From positions 2,400,322-2,464,321 of the forward strand of contig OX465113.1 in assembly GCA_949987565.1 (NCBI GenBank): a stretch of DNA of 64,000 nucleotides, read 5' to 3'. A program made the position numbers and the translations under genes. Each line of letters begins with the position of its first letter. Within the stretch, counting starts at the first letter, position 1. Shown one piece after another: positions 10,462 through 22,400 of the stretch. The DNA is from Luidia sarsii. Lineage: Eukaryota; Echinodermata; Asteroidea; Paxillosida; Luidiidae. The notes under the pieces were generated by a model that was given only the letters and a program-made list of their open reading frames with translations, did no database searches and was not told where the DNA came from.

Positions 10462-11215
10462 AACTAGAAATTATACATTTTTATAAAATAATGATAGATT
10501 CTATGACACACTTTGTAGTGAGCATACCATTACCAAAGGGGTGACCTGGCTACACGGTACACATTACTTAGTTGGTGTAGTCACTACAGTACAGTACTGA
10601 GTACTGGACTTTATCTCTTGGGAGAAGGACAAGTGGGGCTGGAACTCAAGTGAATGAGGGGTAACTAGAGAAAACTAGAGTACTGTAGTACTAGTAGTTG
10701 AAGGGTGACCAGGGAAAATGCTCTACAGACAACTACAGCACACTACAGTACAAATTGTGGGGCTTACAATTACATTCAACATTGTCCAATAAAGATTAAT
10801 TTCCAACGTCGACGCCCAAAGAAAGGGCGCGGTGCCTGTGGTAGGGCTCATTTGCATACAATATGATGTTAATTTTTGTTATTGTTTTTCTTTGTATTTT
10901 TGAAAATGGGGAAATTTTCTTTTTCAACGATGGAAGTAATGTAACTCACTGTAACTTGTAAGTGTAAGCCTTAAACTCTCTAGTGCATTTTTTACTTCAG
11001 ATTTTATACTTAAAAAAAATAATGTTAGTTTTATTTTTTATGCCTTATCATCATCATGCCTTTTACTGTTTTAGTTATATACCATGGAGGAATAGCTCAT
11101 TCCTCCATGCTCATAAAAAAAAAATCTTTTCCAAACTTTTTCTTGTTTCAGTGATGTAATATTGTAAGAATTATACACAACGTTACACAACATAGTCAAC
11201 GTTACACAAGCTTAC

Positions 11216-11330
11216 CAATAACCTGCGACAACAGAACTCATCGTCTTCGATTTTGAGGTGAAATTGCACCGGCAAGCAGCATCTTTTCCTGAAAAAAATA
11301 TAAATAAACAACCTTCGTTGTTTCGCTACA
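11216..11330 (-). other. Candidate 5' UTR exon of the tandem-CH gene
   Basis: On the minus strand a strong donor (TTATTG, then GTAAGC) ends at 11216. Spliced to the acceptor at 9972 (TTTCCAG), it gives a short upstream reading frame, MSSVVAGY, whose TGA straddles the junction in frame with the coding exon. That would make ATG 9916 the true start. The 5' boundary is not visible and 11330 is nominal. Confidence 0.35.
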
Positions 11331-11974
11331 GCGCCACCAAGCGACGAACAACGGTCAACACCAAACTTTCACTTGTCATTTTTACATGTCACATTGTTTT
11401 GTTTGGCCGACTGGCGTTGAATAAGTTGATGGTCAACTGTTCAATGTTACAGCATGGAGGAATAGTTACAGTGAGTGGGTTACACCATGCGATTGATATC
11501 AATTTTCTTCAGCAAAAGTGAAACCCTAATACTAATACTAAATAGTAATACAAATAGCAAAAGTGAAACCCTAATTTTCTCCAAGCAAAGCCCAAATCCA
11601 GCTTTCTTCAAAACAAAAGATTTCGAAAATCATGAGAAATATATAAATCTTCGCACGTTATTTTGTTCATCGAGAGGAATGATGCGCCACATGCAGAAAA
11701 TCGGATGGGTAATCGAACGCACTAAAAAAAAAGCTAATAAACGCTGTCATAATCATTCATTATAAAACGCACTGGAAAGGATGAACATGATGTGATTGAA
11801 GCTAGCTTTGAACGCGCAGTAGTGCATCAGACTGAAGCTGGCCGTAAATTCAGGCAAAAATGATGACACTGACACCTAACCATGCTGACACTCATTACAC
11901 ATGTTTTGATTGAAGTTTGAACCATTCCTTCCTCCTTGATTGAACACTTTCGTTCAGATGAGCTGTAGTTTTTG

Positions 11975-12068
11975 ATTAATCAGCGGTATTCCTCAAGAGG
12001 GATGACCCGGCCGTAAGGAGAACAGCAGAAAGAAAGAGACTTCTCTCAAATTTAACCAAAGAAACGAG
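11975..12068 (+). other. Candidate 5' UTR exon of SNAPC3
   Basis: A near-consensus donor (ACGAG, then GTAAGG) lies at 12069. A matching acceptor (CCCACACAG) ends at 12862, 11 nt before the SNAPC3 start codon. This implies a 794-nt intron in the 5' UTR that would hold the long foldback at 12553-12793. The left boundary is nominal and there is no transcript evidence. Confidence 0.4.
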
Positions 12069-12552
12069 GTAAGGTAACACAGTGACATAGGGTGCGTTCT
12101 GTGTGAGTGTTGCTGTAGTGTTGCATTGGGGGCATCGTGTCATGGTACAAGCATGGAGGAAGGAAAATGGTACAAGCATGGAGAGAAGAGTACAAGGAAA
12201 ATACAACTTTGAACTTACTACAAAAGTACTAGTACTACTTACTTGTACTACAACTACAGTACAAGTTTGTAAATCAATTTAGAAACTGTAGTCTGTACTT
12301 AGTATTATATTATTACTGTATTAACTAAACACAAACAGTCACTAGTCACTACCATAAACTTAATGTACTAATTTAGTCATTATATTAATTATTATATTTA
12401 TAACAACTCAAATAAGTCTCAAAATTTAGTGGGTCTGACGTAATCTGGAAAGGTGTAAAACTAAATATTGTTTTGAATTGAATCTGGCATTTCAGGACAA
12501 TGAAGGCACTTTTTTTTTTCTCCATGGAGAAGTCCAAGTAACTTGGACCCGA

Positions 12553-12793
12553 CAAATCACCTTTTCGATGTCAAAAAGGTTTATTAATATTATTCCACAC
12601 ACTAGTCTGAGTAACTTGGACCCAACAAGTCACCGTTTTTTATCGAATTTTGAAATTTTGAGATTCGGGTGACTGTCACCCAAATCTCAAAATTTCAAAA
12701 TTTGATAAAAAAACGGTGACTTGTTGGGTCCAAGTTACTCAGACTTGTGTATGGAATAATATTAATAAACCTTTTTGACATCGAAAAGATTTG
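12553..12793. repeat. 241-bp near-perfect foldback in the SNAPC3 5' spacer/intron
   Basis: Two arms of about 120 bp run from CAAATCACCTTTTCGATGTC to GGGTGAC, one T at the centre, then GTCACCC and the mirror ending GACATCGAAAAGATTTG. The right arm ends about 70 nt before the presumed acceptor at 12862. No coding frame and no sister copy in the window. A 24-bp motif around GTAACTTGGACCC also lies as a direct repeat just outside the left arm (near 12539). Confidence 0.85.
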
Positions 12794-12862
12794 TTATTGA
12801 GTAGGCCTACTCTAAGTAATTATCTACAACATGACCCAAGGTCTCGATTTAACCCCACACAG

Positions 12863-12873
12863 GACAGAAAGAG
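12863..12873 (+). promoter_or_regulatory. SNAPC3 start context
   Basis: AGAAAGAG precedes ATGG, giving a purine at -3 and G at +4. This is the first ATG after the presumed acceptor and fits the initiator of the SNAPC3 frame. Confidence 0.5.
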
Positions 12874-15800
12874 ATGGAGAACAACGGCAACCAAGCAACT
12901 GGCGCAATTCAGGACAGCGAGGGCTCTCTTGCCGTCTCCCCCTTGCTGCACGTGGGCAGCTTTCTGGGCGAGTGTCTGCGGGTGCTTGGATCGGAAGAGC
13001 TCATGCTGCCCAAGCGGATGGAGCAATCGTCCGAGGACATGGCCCAGCGACTTGGCACCTCGGCGGCAATCGTGGACGAGCTGGAGAAAGTGTGTGGGTG
13101 AGGCCTCCTAAACCACCGAATGCCACGGCACCACATCAAAGCACGAATCTACTTCAGTGATGGATTTCTCCACTCATTTACATGAAACTTATACAGTTTG
13201 AAGATGGTTATACTTATAGTAGAAACCCAGCACTGAAATATTTCTGTCTAAAATGCTGTATTTTTGGAAAAATGAGTAAAGAAATCATTTACGTCTCACC
13301 CCGAGATCTAAATTATTTTTCAGAACAATATGTTGAATGCTGCATTTTTGCGAAACTAATAAGCGTTTTTCACTATTTTTTTGAGACTCGGTTGGCGGAT
13401 TGAGCTGAAATTCAAAATCGTTAAAAATTAGAGTATTACTGTTACTTTATTAGGTCATGAAATTAATACTCACTTAATGCTCACTGACTAAAAGGACCTG
13501 CAATACATAAATCTCAAACGTTAGAGGGTCTGACGTTTCTATCCTAACAGTTACTGTACCTAGTTTTGATTCTAAGTTAAAGTACATGCAATACCAAAGT
13601 GTTGCAAACTACAACCGACTTAGATGACCAAAATGAAAACCTAAAAAATGTAGAGAGGTTTGATGTTTCTGAGCTAGCAGGATCTTTCTCAGAGGCAGTA
13701 GGCAGTATAATTAAGTCGGTATACTGTTGGATGTGTGATGAAACTGATCAATGTTTGTTTCCTAATTTTGTCAGCCCTGCAACATTACAGTGCCCCGCTG
13801 AGGAGGAATATCCAATAGATGAAAAATCGCTGGGCACAGACCAGGGTATACCACTAGGAGCTGAGCATCTCAAGACATTACAGTAAGGAAATCCCCCCCC
13901 CCCTTTAGTTTGCCCAGAGATACACTGACCTTACCAGAGATACACTTACCCCGTTACTGTATTTTAATCTTTGTGTGACTGTGATCCCCGAGTTGCTATG
14001 TAGCCACATTTACAATTGGTCGTTTGCATCTAATGATGTTGGGTCCGGCTGATCATTGGCATTCCTTGGCATGCTTTTCGATGGCATGCTTTTGTCAAGT
14101 CTGCTGAGCCTTTTTTTCTGTTGTCCTGTCTTGCAGGGTACGCCATGCCAAGTACAGCAAGTCTGATAAGCGGTATCGACGATCGGAAGTTCACCTTGTG
14201 AGTAAGCCATGAGACCATGACCACATCGTCTTGGTTTCAGTTCCCCGCCCCCCCTCCTCCGCACTCCTCCAATAATCTGACAAATGAGGAGAGGCTGACC
14301 TTTCGATCCTAGCAGGGCCTTTCTGTCTTAGATACACAGACAGTAGTAGAATCTTAAACGGACGTTTTGATCCTAGCTGGACCGTTCTCAAAGGCAGAGT
14401 GAAGTCAATACAAAAACTGTTGCAAACTGCTCACTGACTTAAATGACCTGCAAATCTCAAAAGTTAGAGGGCCTGACGTTTCCATCCTAGCAGGACCTTT
14501 CTCAAATGCAGAGTGCCTTTGAGAAAGGTCCTGCTAGGATCGAAACATCAGGCCCTCTAACTTTTGAGATCAAAAGCAGAATGAAAGGTCCTGCTAGGAC
14601 CGAACCATCGAGCCCTCTAAATTGTTCAGATTTGCATTGTGGTCATTTAAGTCAGTAAACAGTTTACATTATATTTTGGTATATTACACGAGTGTAATCA
14701 CAACGATAAGGCATTCTGCCTAGCCTGTGTCCTGATGTGTCTACGTTTTGTCGTCTTGCAGGATTGCCACGCCACATACGTCGACGAGGAAGAAGAAAAC
14801 TGCGTAGAGAAGCCTTCTGCTCTCTTGGAGGTCACTATCTTCAGATCCTCAATGGCCATCGATGTATGTAGTCGATCAAAACACAAAAATCATTCCTTCT
14901 CACATGTTTGCTCACAGTCAGTCCAAGATCATAATAGTCTTGGTATTAACCACTGAAGTCCTTTTTGGAATCATGTGCAATTTTAAAAATTGGCCAAAAA
15001 AACTTTAATACATATGCGGAACACATTATTAGAGTACTCTAAACTTCAAAAATTTGGAGGGCCTGACATTTTCATCCAAGCAGGACCTTTTTTCAAAAGG
15101 AGGAAGGTCCCACTAGCTTGAAAACAGGTCATCTGATCAATATTTAACCCGACGCCTCTGGTTTTGTGTACCATTGCTGTTACCATCTGAGCTATCCTGT
15201 CTCTAGATGGTGGCTGTCCGAAATAGTCAATGTAATTGAATGTAATTCAATGAGGTTTTGCCCTTCCTTTTTTTCGCGGGTTCAAATCCAGCCCGAGCTG
15301 CCTGAAATGTTTTCATCAGGCATCGGGCAAAGCACTGAGCATTCAGTGTTTATCACGTTGAGAAAGGGCAAAACCCCATGGTCTTTGCCATGGTGGGAGC
15401 ACTAGCCAGAAGCATTCAACCATTCCCTTTTTATTTGTCTGTGGTCATTTTTGCACAAACTCACAGCCGAGAAACGTCTACAGACCCAACTTCATCGACC
15501 GGGAGTTGCTGGTGCCTACAGACCAGAAGCTGACGAGCCTGAGGGACAAGATCATCTGCACGGCGGACATGTGCGTGGCGTCCGGCGAGTACAGCCTCTG
15601 CCCCGATGCTCCCCAGGACACCACGCTCCAGGACCTGTACAAGTCCTCCTACTTCCTGATCGAGGACTGCTTCTACAACGACTTCAGGGACCCTCTCAGC
15701 CGCGACCTGAGCAAGTGAGTCTTGCCCCGCCGGGCCCAAGCTGATGGAAGCCATGACGGCAGAGAAAAACAACAACATATTGCTGCTTACAATAGCAGGA

Positions 15801-17304
15801 AATTCGTGGCTTATGGAAGAGCCCATGTCTTGGGGAAAGCGAGGAAGAGAGGGCCTGACGCTTCGATCCTAGCAGTACCTTTCTCAAAGGCAGGCCCTCC
15901 TAATTAACATGTTTGTGTGTGTGTGTGAATAACAACCGAGAAACGTCTACACACCCACCTTCATTGATCGGGAGTTACTGGTTGAGAAATGTCCCGTAAG
16001 GTCTCTGCCTTTGAGGAGGGTCCTGCTAGGATAGAAGCGTCAGGCCCTCCTAATGTTTGATAATTGGATAATTGGATTGGGGTGTAGTGCTGGGTTAAAG
16101 CATGAGGTACTTTCATCTGGCAGGGTCGTCATTGATTGGATGAAGCACAAGAAGAAGATGACGTCCAGATCGATGGACGATATAACGTTTGATGACCTGC
16201 ATCTAAAACTGGGCTATCCCTACGTCTACTGCCACCTGGGCCACTGTCAACACATCATCGTCTTCACCGATCTCAGGTGGGTCACAGAACCAGTGGCTCA
16301 TTCCTCCAATGGCTATGGTTCAGCAATATTGTTTGCCTGCAACACCGCTCTCCTAGCAGGTGCTGGATGTATGCTAGATACGATGACCCACAGCATCCGC
16401 GCATTCTTTTTTCCTCGGCTTAGTGTGTAGAGGGCATATCCGCATACCGGTTCACTTTCTGGCATCCTGAAGGTGTGATCTTGGAACCTCATCTGACCAG
16501 ATCTGACCCTGTTTATCAAAGGTGTTTTTGTTTTCATTGAATCGATACTGGCATTATAGACCCAATCCAGATGATTAATATTGAGGATTTTTCATTAGCA
16601 TGATAATTTAAAAAAAAATTTTTTTTAATGCAAATTCGCCCAAAACAAGGTTAAAAAGCCGCTCAAGGTTAAGAGCTAAGTGAAGAAGGAGATGAAGAGG
16701 GACTCAGGAAGGCCGGAGATAGGATTTAATTTTTTTTATAAAGAAGGGCAAGATCAAAGGGCATGATCCATGTCTCTTGACACAATCCATGATGCTGACT
16801 TAATGGTAGTGTAATGGGATCTTCTGTGCTCTTTCAGGCTGCTTACCAACACAGACTGTCAGGACCTCAGCCGATATCCGCTCCTCATCAACAAGCCGTA
16901 CTGGAAGAGGGTCATCTGCATCTGCTGTCGCATCTTCACTGCCAAGTAAGCATCTGAAACCTACCCTTCTGAGCATACCTATCATTGAGATAAAACTCAC
17001 TTTTCATTGAGGTTTTGTTTTCCTTTTTGATAAAAAAACGGCAAAAACTGACTGGGAACTTATAGACATTTTTTTGTCCTCATTTTGTTCCCTTCTCATT
17101 AGTGAGTATAACAAAAAAATGCATCTTTTTTATTTTCCTATTTTTCAACCATGAAGATGGAAGACAACTGATGATAGCTTATCCATAGAGGATCCAAGCT
17201 TTTTCTGCGAAAAGTGCTTCAGGATGCTGCACTACGACAAGGAGGAGAACAAGCTGGGATCATTCAAGGCCTACCCGTATGCAGATCCTGGCATTTTCAG
17301 CTAG
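12874..17304 (+). CDS. SNAPC3: snRNA-activating protein complex subunit 3 (SNAP50 homologue), 8 coding exons, 383 aa
   Basis: Exons: 12874-13097, 13775-13882, 14137-14197, 14762-14863, 15467-15714, 16124-16276, 16838-16945, 17157-17304. Total 1152 nt, every phase closes, stop TAG at 17302. SNAPC3 is the DNA-contacting, zinc-binding subunit of SNAPc, which binds the proximal sequence element of snRNA genes transcribed by RNA polymerases II and III. Diagnostic segments: [34 protein letters not shown], then [12 protein letters not shown], and C-terminal [17 protein letters not shown] and AYPYADPG. Zinc ligands visible are Y-C-H-L-G-H-C-Q-H and the two CxxC pairs of the last two exons. The N-terminal third is the diverged part, and the protein is slightly shorter than the human one (~411 aa). 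The last intron ends in a less common AAG acceptor. The neighbour upstream is divergent and CDC14 follows on the same strand. Confidence 0.93.
14455..14571. mobile_element. Palindromic element PAL, best foldback copy
   Basis: Left arm AATCTCAAAAGTTAGAGGGC to AGCAGGACCTTTCTCAAA; right arm CTTTGAGAAAGGTCCTGCTA to CCTCTAACTTTTGAGAT. The arms are ~55 bp with a 10-nt centre, in SNAPC3 intron 3. Half-copies recur throughout introns and spacers of the window. Confidence 0.75.
15140..15427 (-). mobile_element. SINE copy split by a foldback element
   Basis: The tRNA-like half lies at 15140-15232 and the leader half (GTCTTTGCCATGGTGGGAG, then CAGAAGCATTCAACC) at 15380-15427. The foldback at 15246-15382 sits between them, in SNAPC3 intron 4. 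Confidence 0.6.
15246..15382. mobile_element. FB1 copy inserted in a SINE
   Basis: Starts AATTCAATGAGGTTTTGCCC and ends AGGGCAAAACCCCATG, with the right-arm core GGGCAAAGCACTGAGCATTC. It divides the SINE at 15140-15427. Confidence 0.65.
15936..15983 (+). pseudogene. Relic duplicate of the start of SNAPC3 coding exon 5
   Basis: Inside the intron after exon 5, 48 nt repeat the first 48 nt of that exon (15467-15514) with seven differences. The copy reads [16 protein letters not shown] against [16 protein letters not shown]: two replacements, the other changes silent. The acceptor CAG has become CAA, so it can no longer be spliced as in the parent. A donor-like CC-GTAAGG follows at about 15995. 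It looks like a tandem exon duplication that decayed. Confidence 0.75.
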
Positions 17305-17334
17305 CGGCACTTGCCTGACATTTGCCGCCAACAT

Positions 17335-17745
17335 TTTAGCCTCCTGCACTCGACAAGTTGCAGCAGTGGGTGTATTCTGTGGGATTCCGAGGACACTAAC
17401 CAAGTTGCAGCAGTGAGTGTATTCTGTGGGATTCTGTCAACCCTAACCCCCCGGTGCACCCAGCAAGATGGAACTGTGGGATTGATGGCTAAACTGCTTC
17501 TGACTGGCGCTCCCACCCTGGCAAAGGGTAATTGCCAATTATATGGGATTCTCTGGACCCTAACTCTGCTGCACTTGACAGAATGCAATCTCTGGTGCAT
17601 TCTGTGGGATTTTATCGACCCTATTGCGTGCTGCACCTTACACTATGTGTCAATAGATGCATTCTATGGAATTCTCCAGACCCTTAACCTGTAGCACTCA
17701 ATTAGATGCATTAGAGGACCTATCCCAATATCCTAAAGTCATTGC
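17335..17745 (+). repeat. Degenerate ~60-bp tandem repeats in the SNAPC3 3' region
   Basis: Five to six diverged units share the words TTGCAGCAGTG, GCATTCTGTGGGATT and GACCCTAAC, spaced about 60 bp. A 36-bp piece of the common SINE (CTTCTGACTGGCGCTCCCACC) is inserted near 17500. The block starts about 30 nt after the SNAPC3 stop, so it is probably transcribed in the 3' UTR. Confidence 0.6.
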
Positions 17746-17860
17746 AATTTGATGATGAATCCTGATGTTTTATGCAAGTTGCTTTTTTTCTTCAAATAAT
17801 TATGTTTATAAAAAAGCTATATGAACATATACCTAAAATATGTGTTGTCTTTGGTTTCTG

Positions 17861-17866
17861 AATAAA
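17861..17866 (+). terminator. Poly(A) signal of SNAPC3
   Basis: AATAAA lies 557 nt after the SNAPC3 stop and is followed by a T/G-rich stretch (TTGTCTTGTTTGTTTTC). It is the first canonical signal downstream of the stop. Confidence 0.6.
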
Positions 17867-18660
17867 AAATTACTTTGAAGGTAAAGATTGCTGTCTATTT
17901 GTCTTGTTTGTTTTCTTAAAAAAACCAAACTAGCTTCAACCAACTACTGGTTATTTCATGAATCAAAATTGAATGTAGAATTAGTAATTACTGCCCTCTC
18001 ATAATCTCTGTAAGCTTGCTTTATCTTTTTAAAGTAATAGAAAAATTGTTGCAAAGTGTTTACTGACTTGCATTATAATGCAAATCTAAACAATCGAAAC
18101 GTCAGGCCCACTAAATTTTGAGATTTGCATTTTGGTAATTTTAGTCAGCAAGCAGTTTGTAACATTTTTGTATATCACTTCTAAATATTTTGTGATTTTA
18201 ACTCAAATTAACTATCAAGATGAATGCCTTATTTCAAGGTTTGAATATCACAGAAATATCATTCTTTAAGAATCTCCATTCTATCTCCACATTTCATCAT
18301 TTATATAAGAATTTACGACAAAATTGCAACATAATTTAGCCATGAATAGGAGCATGGAGGAATAAGAATTAAGAGATATCCTCCATGATAGGAGACACCA
18401 CTCCAAGCACCAAAATGTACATGTATTATGAATGTGACATGCATTTTTAGCACGTCCTGTCAGTGTTATTGCATTTTAACAAATTATGCCCGTATCCTGA
18501 ATTCTAGACTTGCTATACAGGGACTCTCATTAGAACAAGATGCTTAAACGATGAACAATAAACATTTGAATCTGGTGAAAAAAAATGCACAAATTCGCCT
18601 ATTTTTCTCTAAATTTGTGCACAGGCAGCATGGATTTGCATATTGCTTGACTACCGCAGC

Positions 18661-18745
18661 GACCCCTTCACGCTATTGGTCGAAATGATGCGCATGCGCA
18701 CACGTCATCGTCAGGGGGTCCGACGTTCAAACATGGCCGTTCCTG
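18661..18745 (+). promoter_or_regulatory. CDC14 promoter core: CCAAT, NRF1-type and YY1-type sites
   Basis: A CpG-bearing block stands out from AT-rich flanks. It holds an inverted CCAAT box (ATTGG, 18675-18679), the perfect palindrome TGCGCATGCGCA (18689-18700, the NRF1 consensus), a CGTCA half-site at 18703, and AAACATGGCCG (18729-18739, YY1-like). Such TATA-less combinations mark housekeeping promoters, with YY1 sites commonly at the start of transcription. The start is therefore placed near 18730-18740, about 0.7 kb before the CDC14 ATG. Inferred from motifs only. Confidence 0.6.
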
Positions 18746-19425
18746 GAGCGACGACTGCTCAGAGTGTCAACTTGGGCTGAAGTTTCTGCGATTTACGTTT
18801 GCCAGCGAGGGCCAGTCGCCGTGAGTTTCGCGATTCCTGCCCGGTGGATGCCTTGCCCGTGCCCGAGGATCGGTGTCACTCGCGCTGTGTGTCCGTGAGG
18901 GGGCAGAGGGAACTCGTAAATCGGTCGGAGCCTGTGTTGTTTTGAACTGCCGTGGTGATTGCCTGCAGTGCATGCACACTACTTGGACCCATCGTTGCTG
19001 TGTACAGTGTGTACAAATCATGTAACACGACAAGGTTACTCGCGTTGCCCTTGATTGCCAGAATGAATGAATTAATTAGTTGATGAACGGTCATTTTGAC
19101 AGTTACGTTGTGGCTTCCTAAAGCATTATTCCTCCATTGGTTTGAAGTAGTAGTAGTACCTTCGATATGACGCTGTAGTCCCTTCTTATCTGACAAATAT
19201 GAGAACTTGACGGCGGTTTAAGTTGGAGATCGAGAATAAGAAATCACGGAAGACCTTAGTGAAGTTAGTCCCTAGTTTGTTTTGGCCTTACCGGTTGTCT
19301 TCGAGGTCTGGCAAACGAGCACTGGCCAGTACTCAGTAGTGGTTGAAGCATTGAAAAACTGAGTATCCACTCCACTTTCGTGGTAAAAAAGTCTTTTTGC
19401 TCTAGATTTGTGTCAGAGCGAGAGG

Positions 19426-22400
19426 ATGAATATCTTGTCGTCCATGATGGCCGAGGAAAATGAACTGCTGAGCGCATCTGAAATAATCAAAGGTGAGAAT
19501 GGAAAGATGAATGATAAATCATATTTTTCCTTTTTTTTAATATGTGTGTGCTTTTTTTTATATAAAAAGGTCAGTGTTCTGTTAGTGTTACTAATACTAG
19601 TGTATATTATTCAGCCGGCAAGGGCATTCTTCCCACAATCGCTATTCTGCCGGTCCCTTACTGAGTTTACTCTGATCGGCCAAATGACATTAAATTTAAA
19701 TGTCACTCATTCCGGCTCTCTTGCCTGAAAGGTTATTTTGCCGGTGGTCATTCCTGTTGATCTGATATTTTTGCATATTCATGCTCCTTGCAGTTGCTAG
19801 TCGCGGACTTGCGGTAACAGTATTCAGTAACCCTCTCCGACCCAAACTTTTAGTGTGATTCAGCAGTTAGAGAGTCCAAACAGAAGATGTCCTATAATAA
19901 TTAATATTGGAGAAGTACGTTAACATTGGCCTAATGTCTAATGTAACAAGAAAAGCAATTTTGAAATTCACTACTGCTGACTGCTTTTTATCTGAATATC
20001 ATACATTATTTAGTTTGATAGTGTGAAAGTCTACTTTATATTTTACTGTGAGATTCTTTTCAGTTTTATAGTACTACACAAGTATTTGATGAAAGTGCTG
20101 TTCAGAGGGTTGCAGCATCTACATGTATCATGATACTTTTGATAGTAAAAAGTAACCAAGATTTGACATTCCCTTTATTGCAGATCGGTTCTACTTTGCA
20201 ACCTTGCGGACGAAACCGAAAAGCACGATAAACACACATTACTTCAACATTGGTGATGAGCTTGTTTATGAGAAGTGAGTGCATCCAGAAAATGCCGGTG
20301 TAATTGTGTTGAGTTCCTACTTGGGTTGTTTGTAAAACCCTAGGCACACAAGGAGTGAGCTGGCAGATGGAATCCTGGCCGTTGTAGTGCATATGCCATA
20401 TTCCAAGATACTCTTAAGTCTTAGTGCAGTCTGAAATTTCTGACTGCATTCTGACAGCATTTTTGATACTCCCACTTAGGCCTACTCCCACTGTGTTCCA
20501 ATTGCATTTGAGCTACATCCGAGAGCTACACATACATGTATTACATTATTGGGAATGAAATCAATGATGTGCTAGAATCATTCAAGGCAGGTTCAAAGTG
20601 CCTTCTATGTATTAGAATGGCATTGTAAAAATCTTTTATTTGGCTGGTTCTGATTGATTACTGCCGAGTTTGAATAAGTGTGACGTGGCCTTTATTGGAA
20701 GCTTGGGTTGGATTTACCAGACTCATGTTGGCCCAGTCACAAACGAGCCAGTGATGACATGTTATAAATCTCTAAAAATTTAGAGGCTTAGTTTTGATCC
20801 CACGAAGGCAGAAGGGCCCTGCTAGGATCGAAACCTCAGGCCCTCAATTTTTTTGAAATTTTATGAAATAGTCTTTCAGGATTTGCCAAACCAATGAAAC
20901 CATACTCAGAGTTATAGCAAGTCCAATTAATGTATCTGTGTTATATTCAAGTTTTGTGATTGCTGAAGAAATTCTTATCATTCCTGCTATTTCCTGCTCC
21001 TGTTTACAGTTTCTATGCAGATTTTGGGCCTTTAAATCTTGGCCAGCTCTACAGATACTGTTGCAAAGTTAACAAGAAGTTAAAGGTGTGTGTGCTGTTG
21101 TACTAATTGGTCCGGATGTACAATTGCACAATTTGTTTAGAATTTAGAATAAGTTTAAATAACCAAAGACCAAGGTGCAAGTCCCCATTTTGTAAAATCT
21201 TGAAAAGCTGCATTCCTTTTGTGTGATCCCCAAACAGACCAAACTGCTGTAGACTTGTTGGAAAACTGATTGGATTTGTGAATGAAAATGGGGTGTGAAA
21301 AAAGTATACATTTCATGGGTAAATCATGCTTCTGACAGGTGCCATCATCTCAGCAAAGATAATTGTTTGTTTTGGAAGGCTCCCACAAGTCCCATTCAAG
21401 GGCTCGGTGGTAGTGCCCTGTAGCTGATTTCAAGAAAAGTTGCATAAGTTACGCAACGTACAAATGTTGCTTAAGTCTTGCGCCTCTATGACTCTTTTTA
21501 GCAACACTTGGCAAAGGCAGCAAATGTTGCATACGTAACATTTGAAGTTTTTTGGAAATAAGCAGCTGGTATGTTACATCAGTGGCCTATGTACAAAGTC
21601 TTAGTCCCCTCCCGAGTCCCGACAAATTTGCCTGAAATAATTTGAACTAAATGAAAAGGGGGAATGCCTGTGATTTCTAGGTGAATATATTACAGAAACA
21701 TATTTGTGTTAATTTGTTTGTATATGTTTGTTTATTTCAGTCCTTTTCATTAGCCAAGAAGAAAATTGTTCATTACACTTCATTTGATGCCAAGAAACGT
21801 GCAAACGCAGCCTATCTTGTCGGAGCATACTCGGTGAGTAACATGTAAAAAAATGTACCATTTCTTATCATCACTCTGAAAACAAACTCAGCCCCCACAC
21901 ACGGAAATCACCTACCTTGCTCCATAAAATTTGCATGGTTTTTTTTTCTCACTGGTCTGAAGGAAGAAAATATTCCCTTGGTATTTTCATGGAGTAAAAT
22001 AATCATATCGACATGAAGGGATTTTAATGACAGCTTCAAAAATGTCAGACGGACTGCAAACTGTAAGCAATTGACCTCGTTTTTACAACATCTATTTGAA
22101 TACAATACACTGGCTTCATTTTCTACATGTTGCAATGTTAAGTCTGTTAAATTGATCATAGACTTGTCTTAACATAATCGTGATTTGCCTTTGCTCAAAA
22201 AAGCAGGGTCTTTTCATTTGTCATTGCTCCGCTGGAAAATCACAACCTCATTTCAACAAATCAAAGGGCTTGGTGTTTTATATTTTGCAGGACCTTTGTC
22301 AAAGGCATAATAGAGGTCCTGCTAATACCTGAATGTCAGGTCCTGCGAATTGTTGAGATCTGCAATTTGGGTACTTTATAGTAGGGAAGCCATTTTGCAA

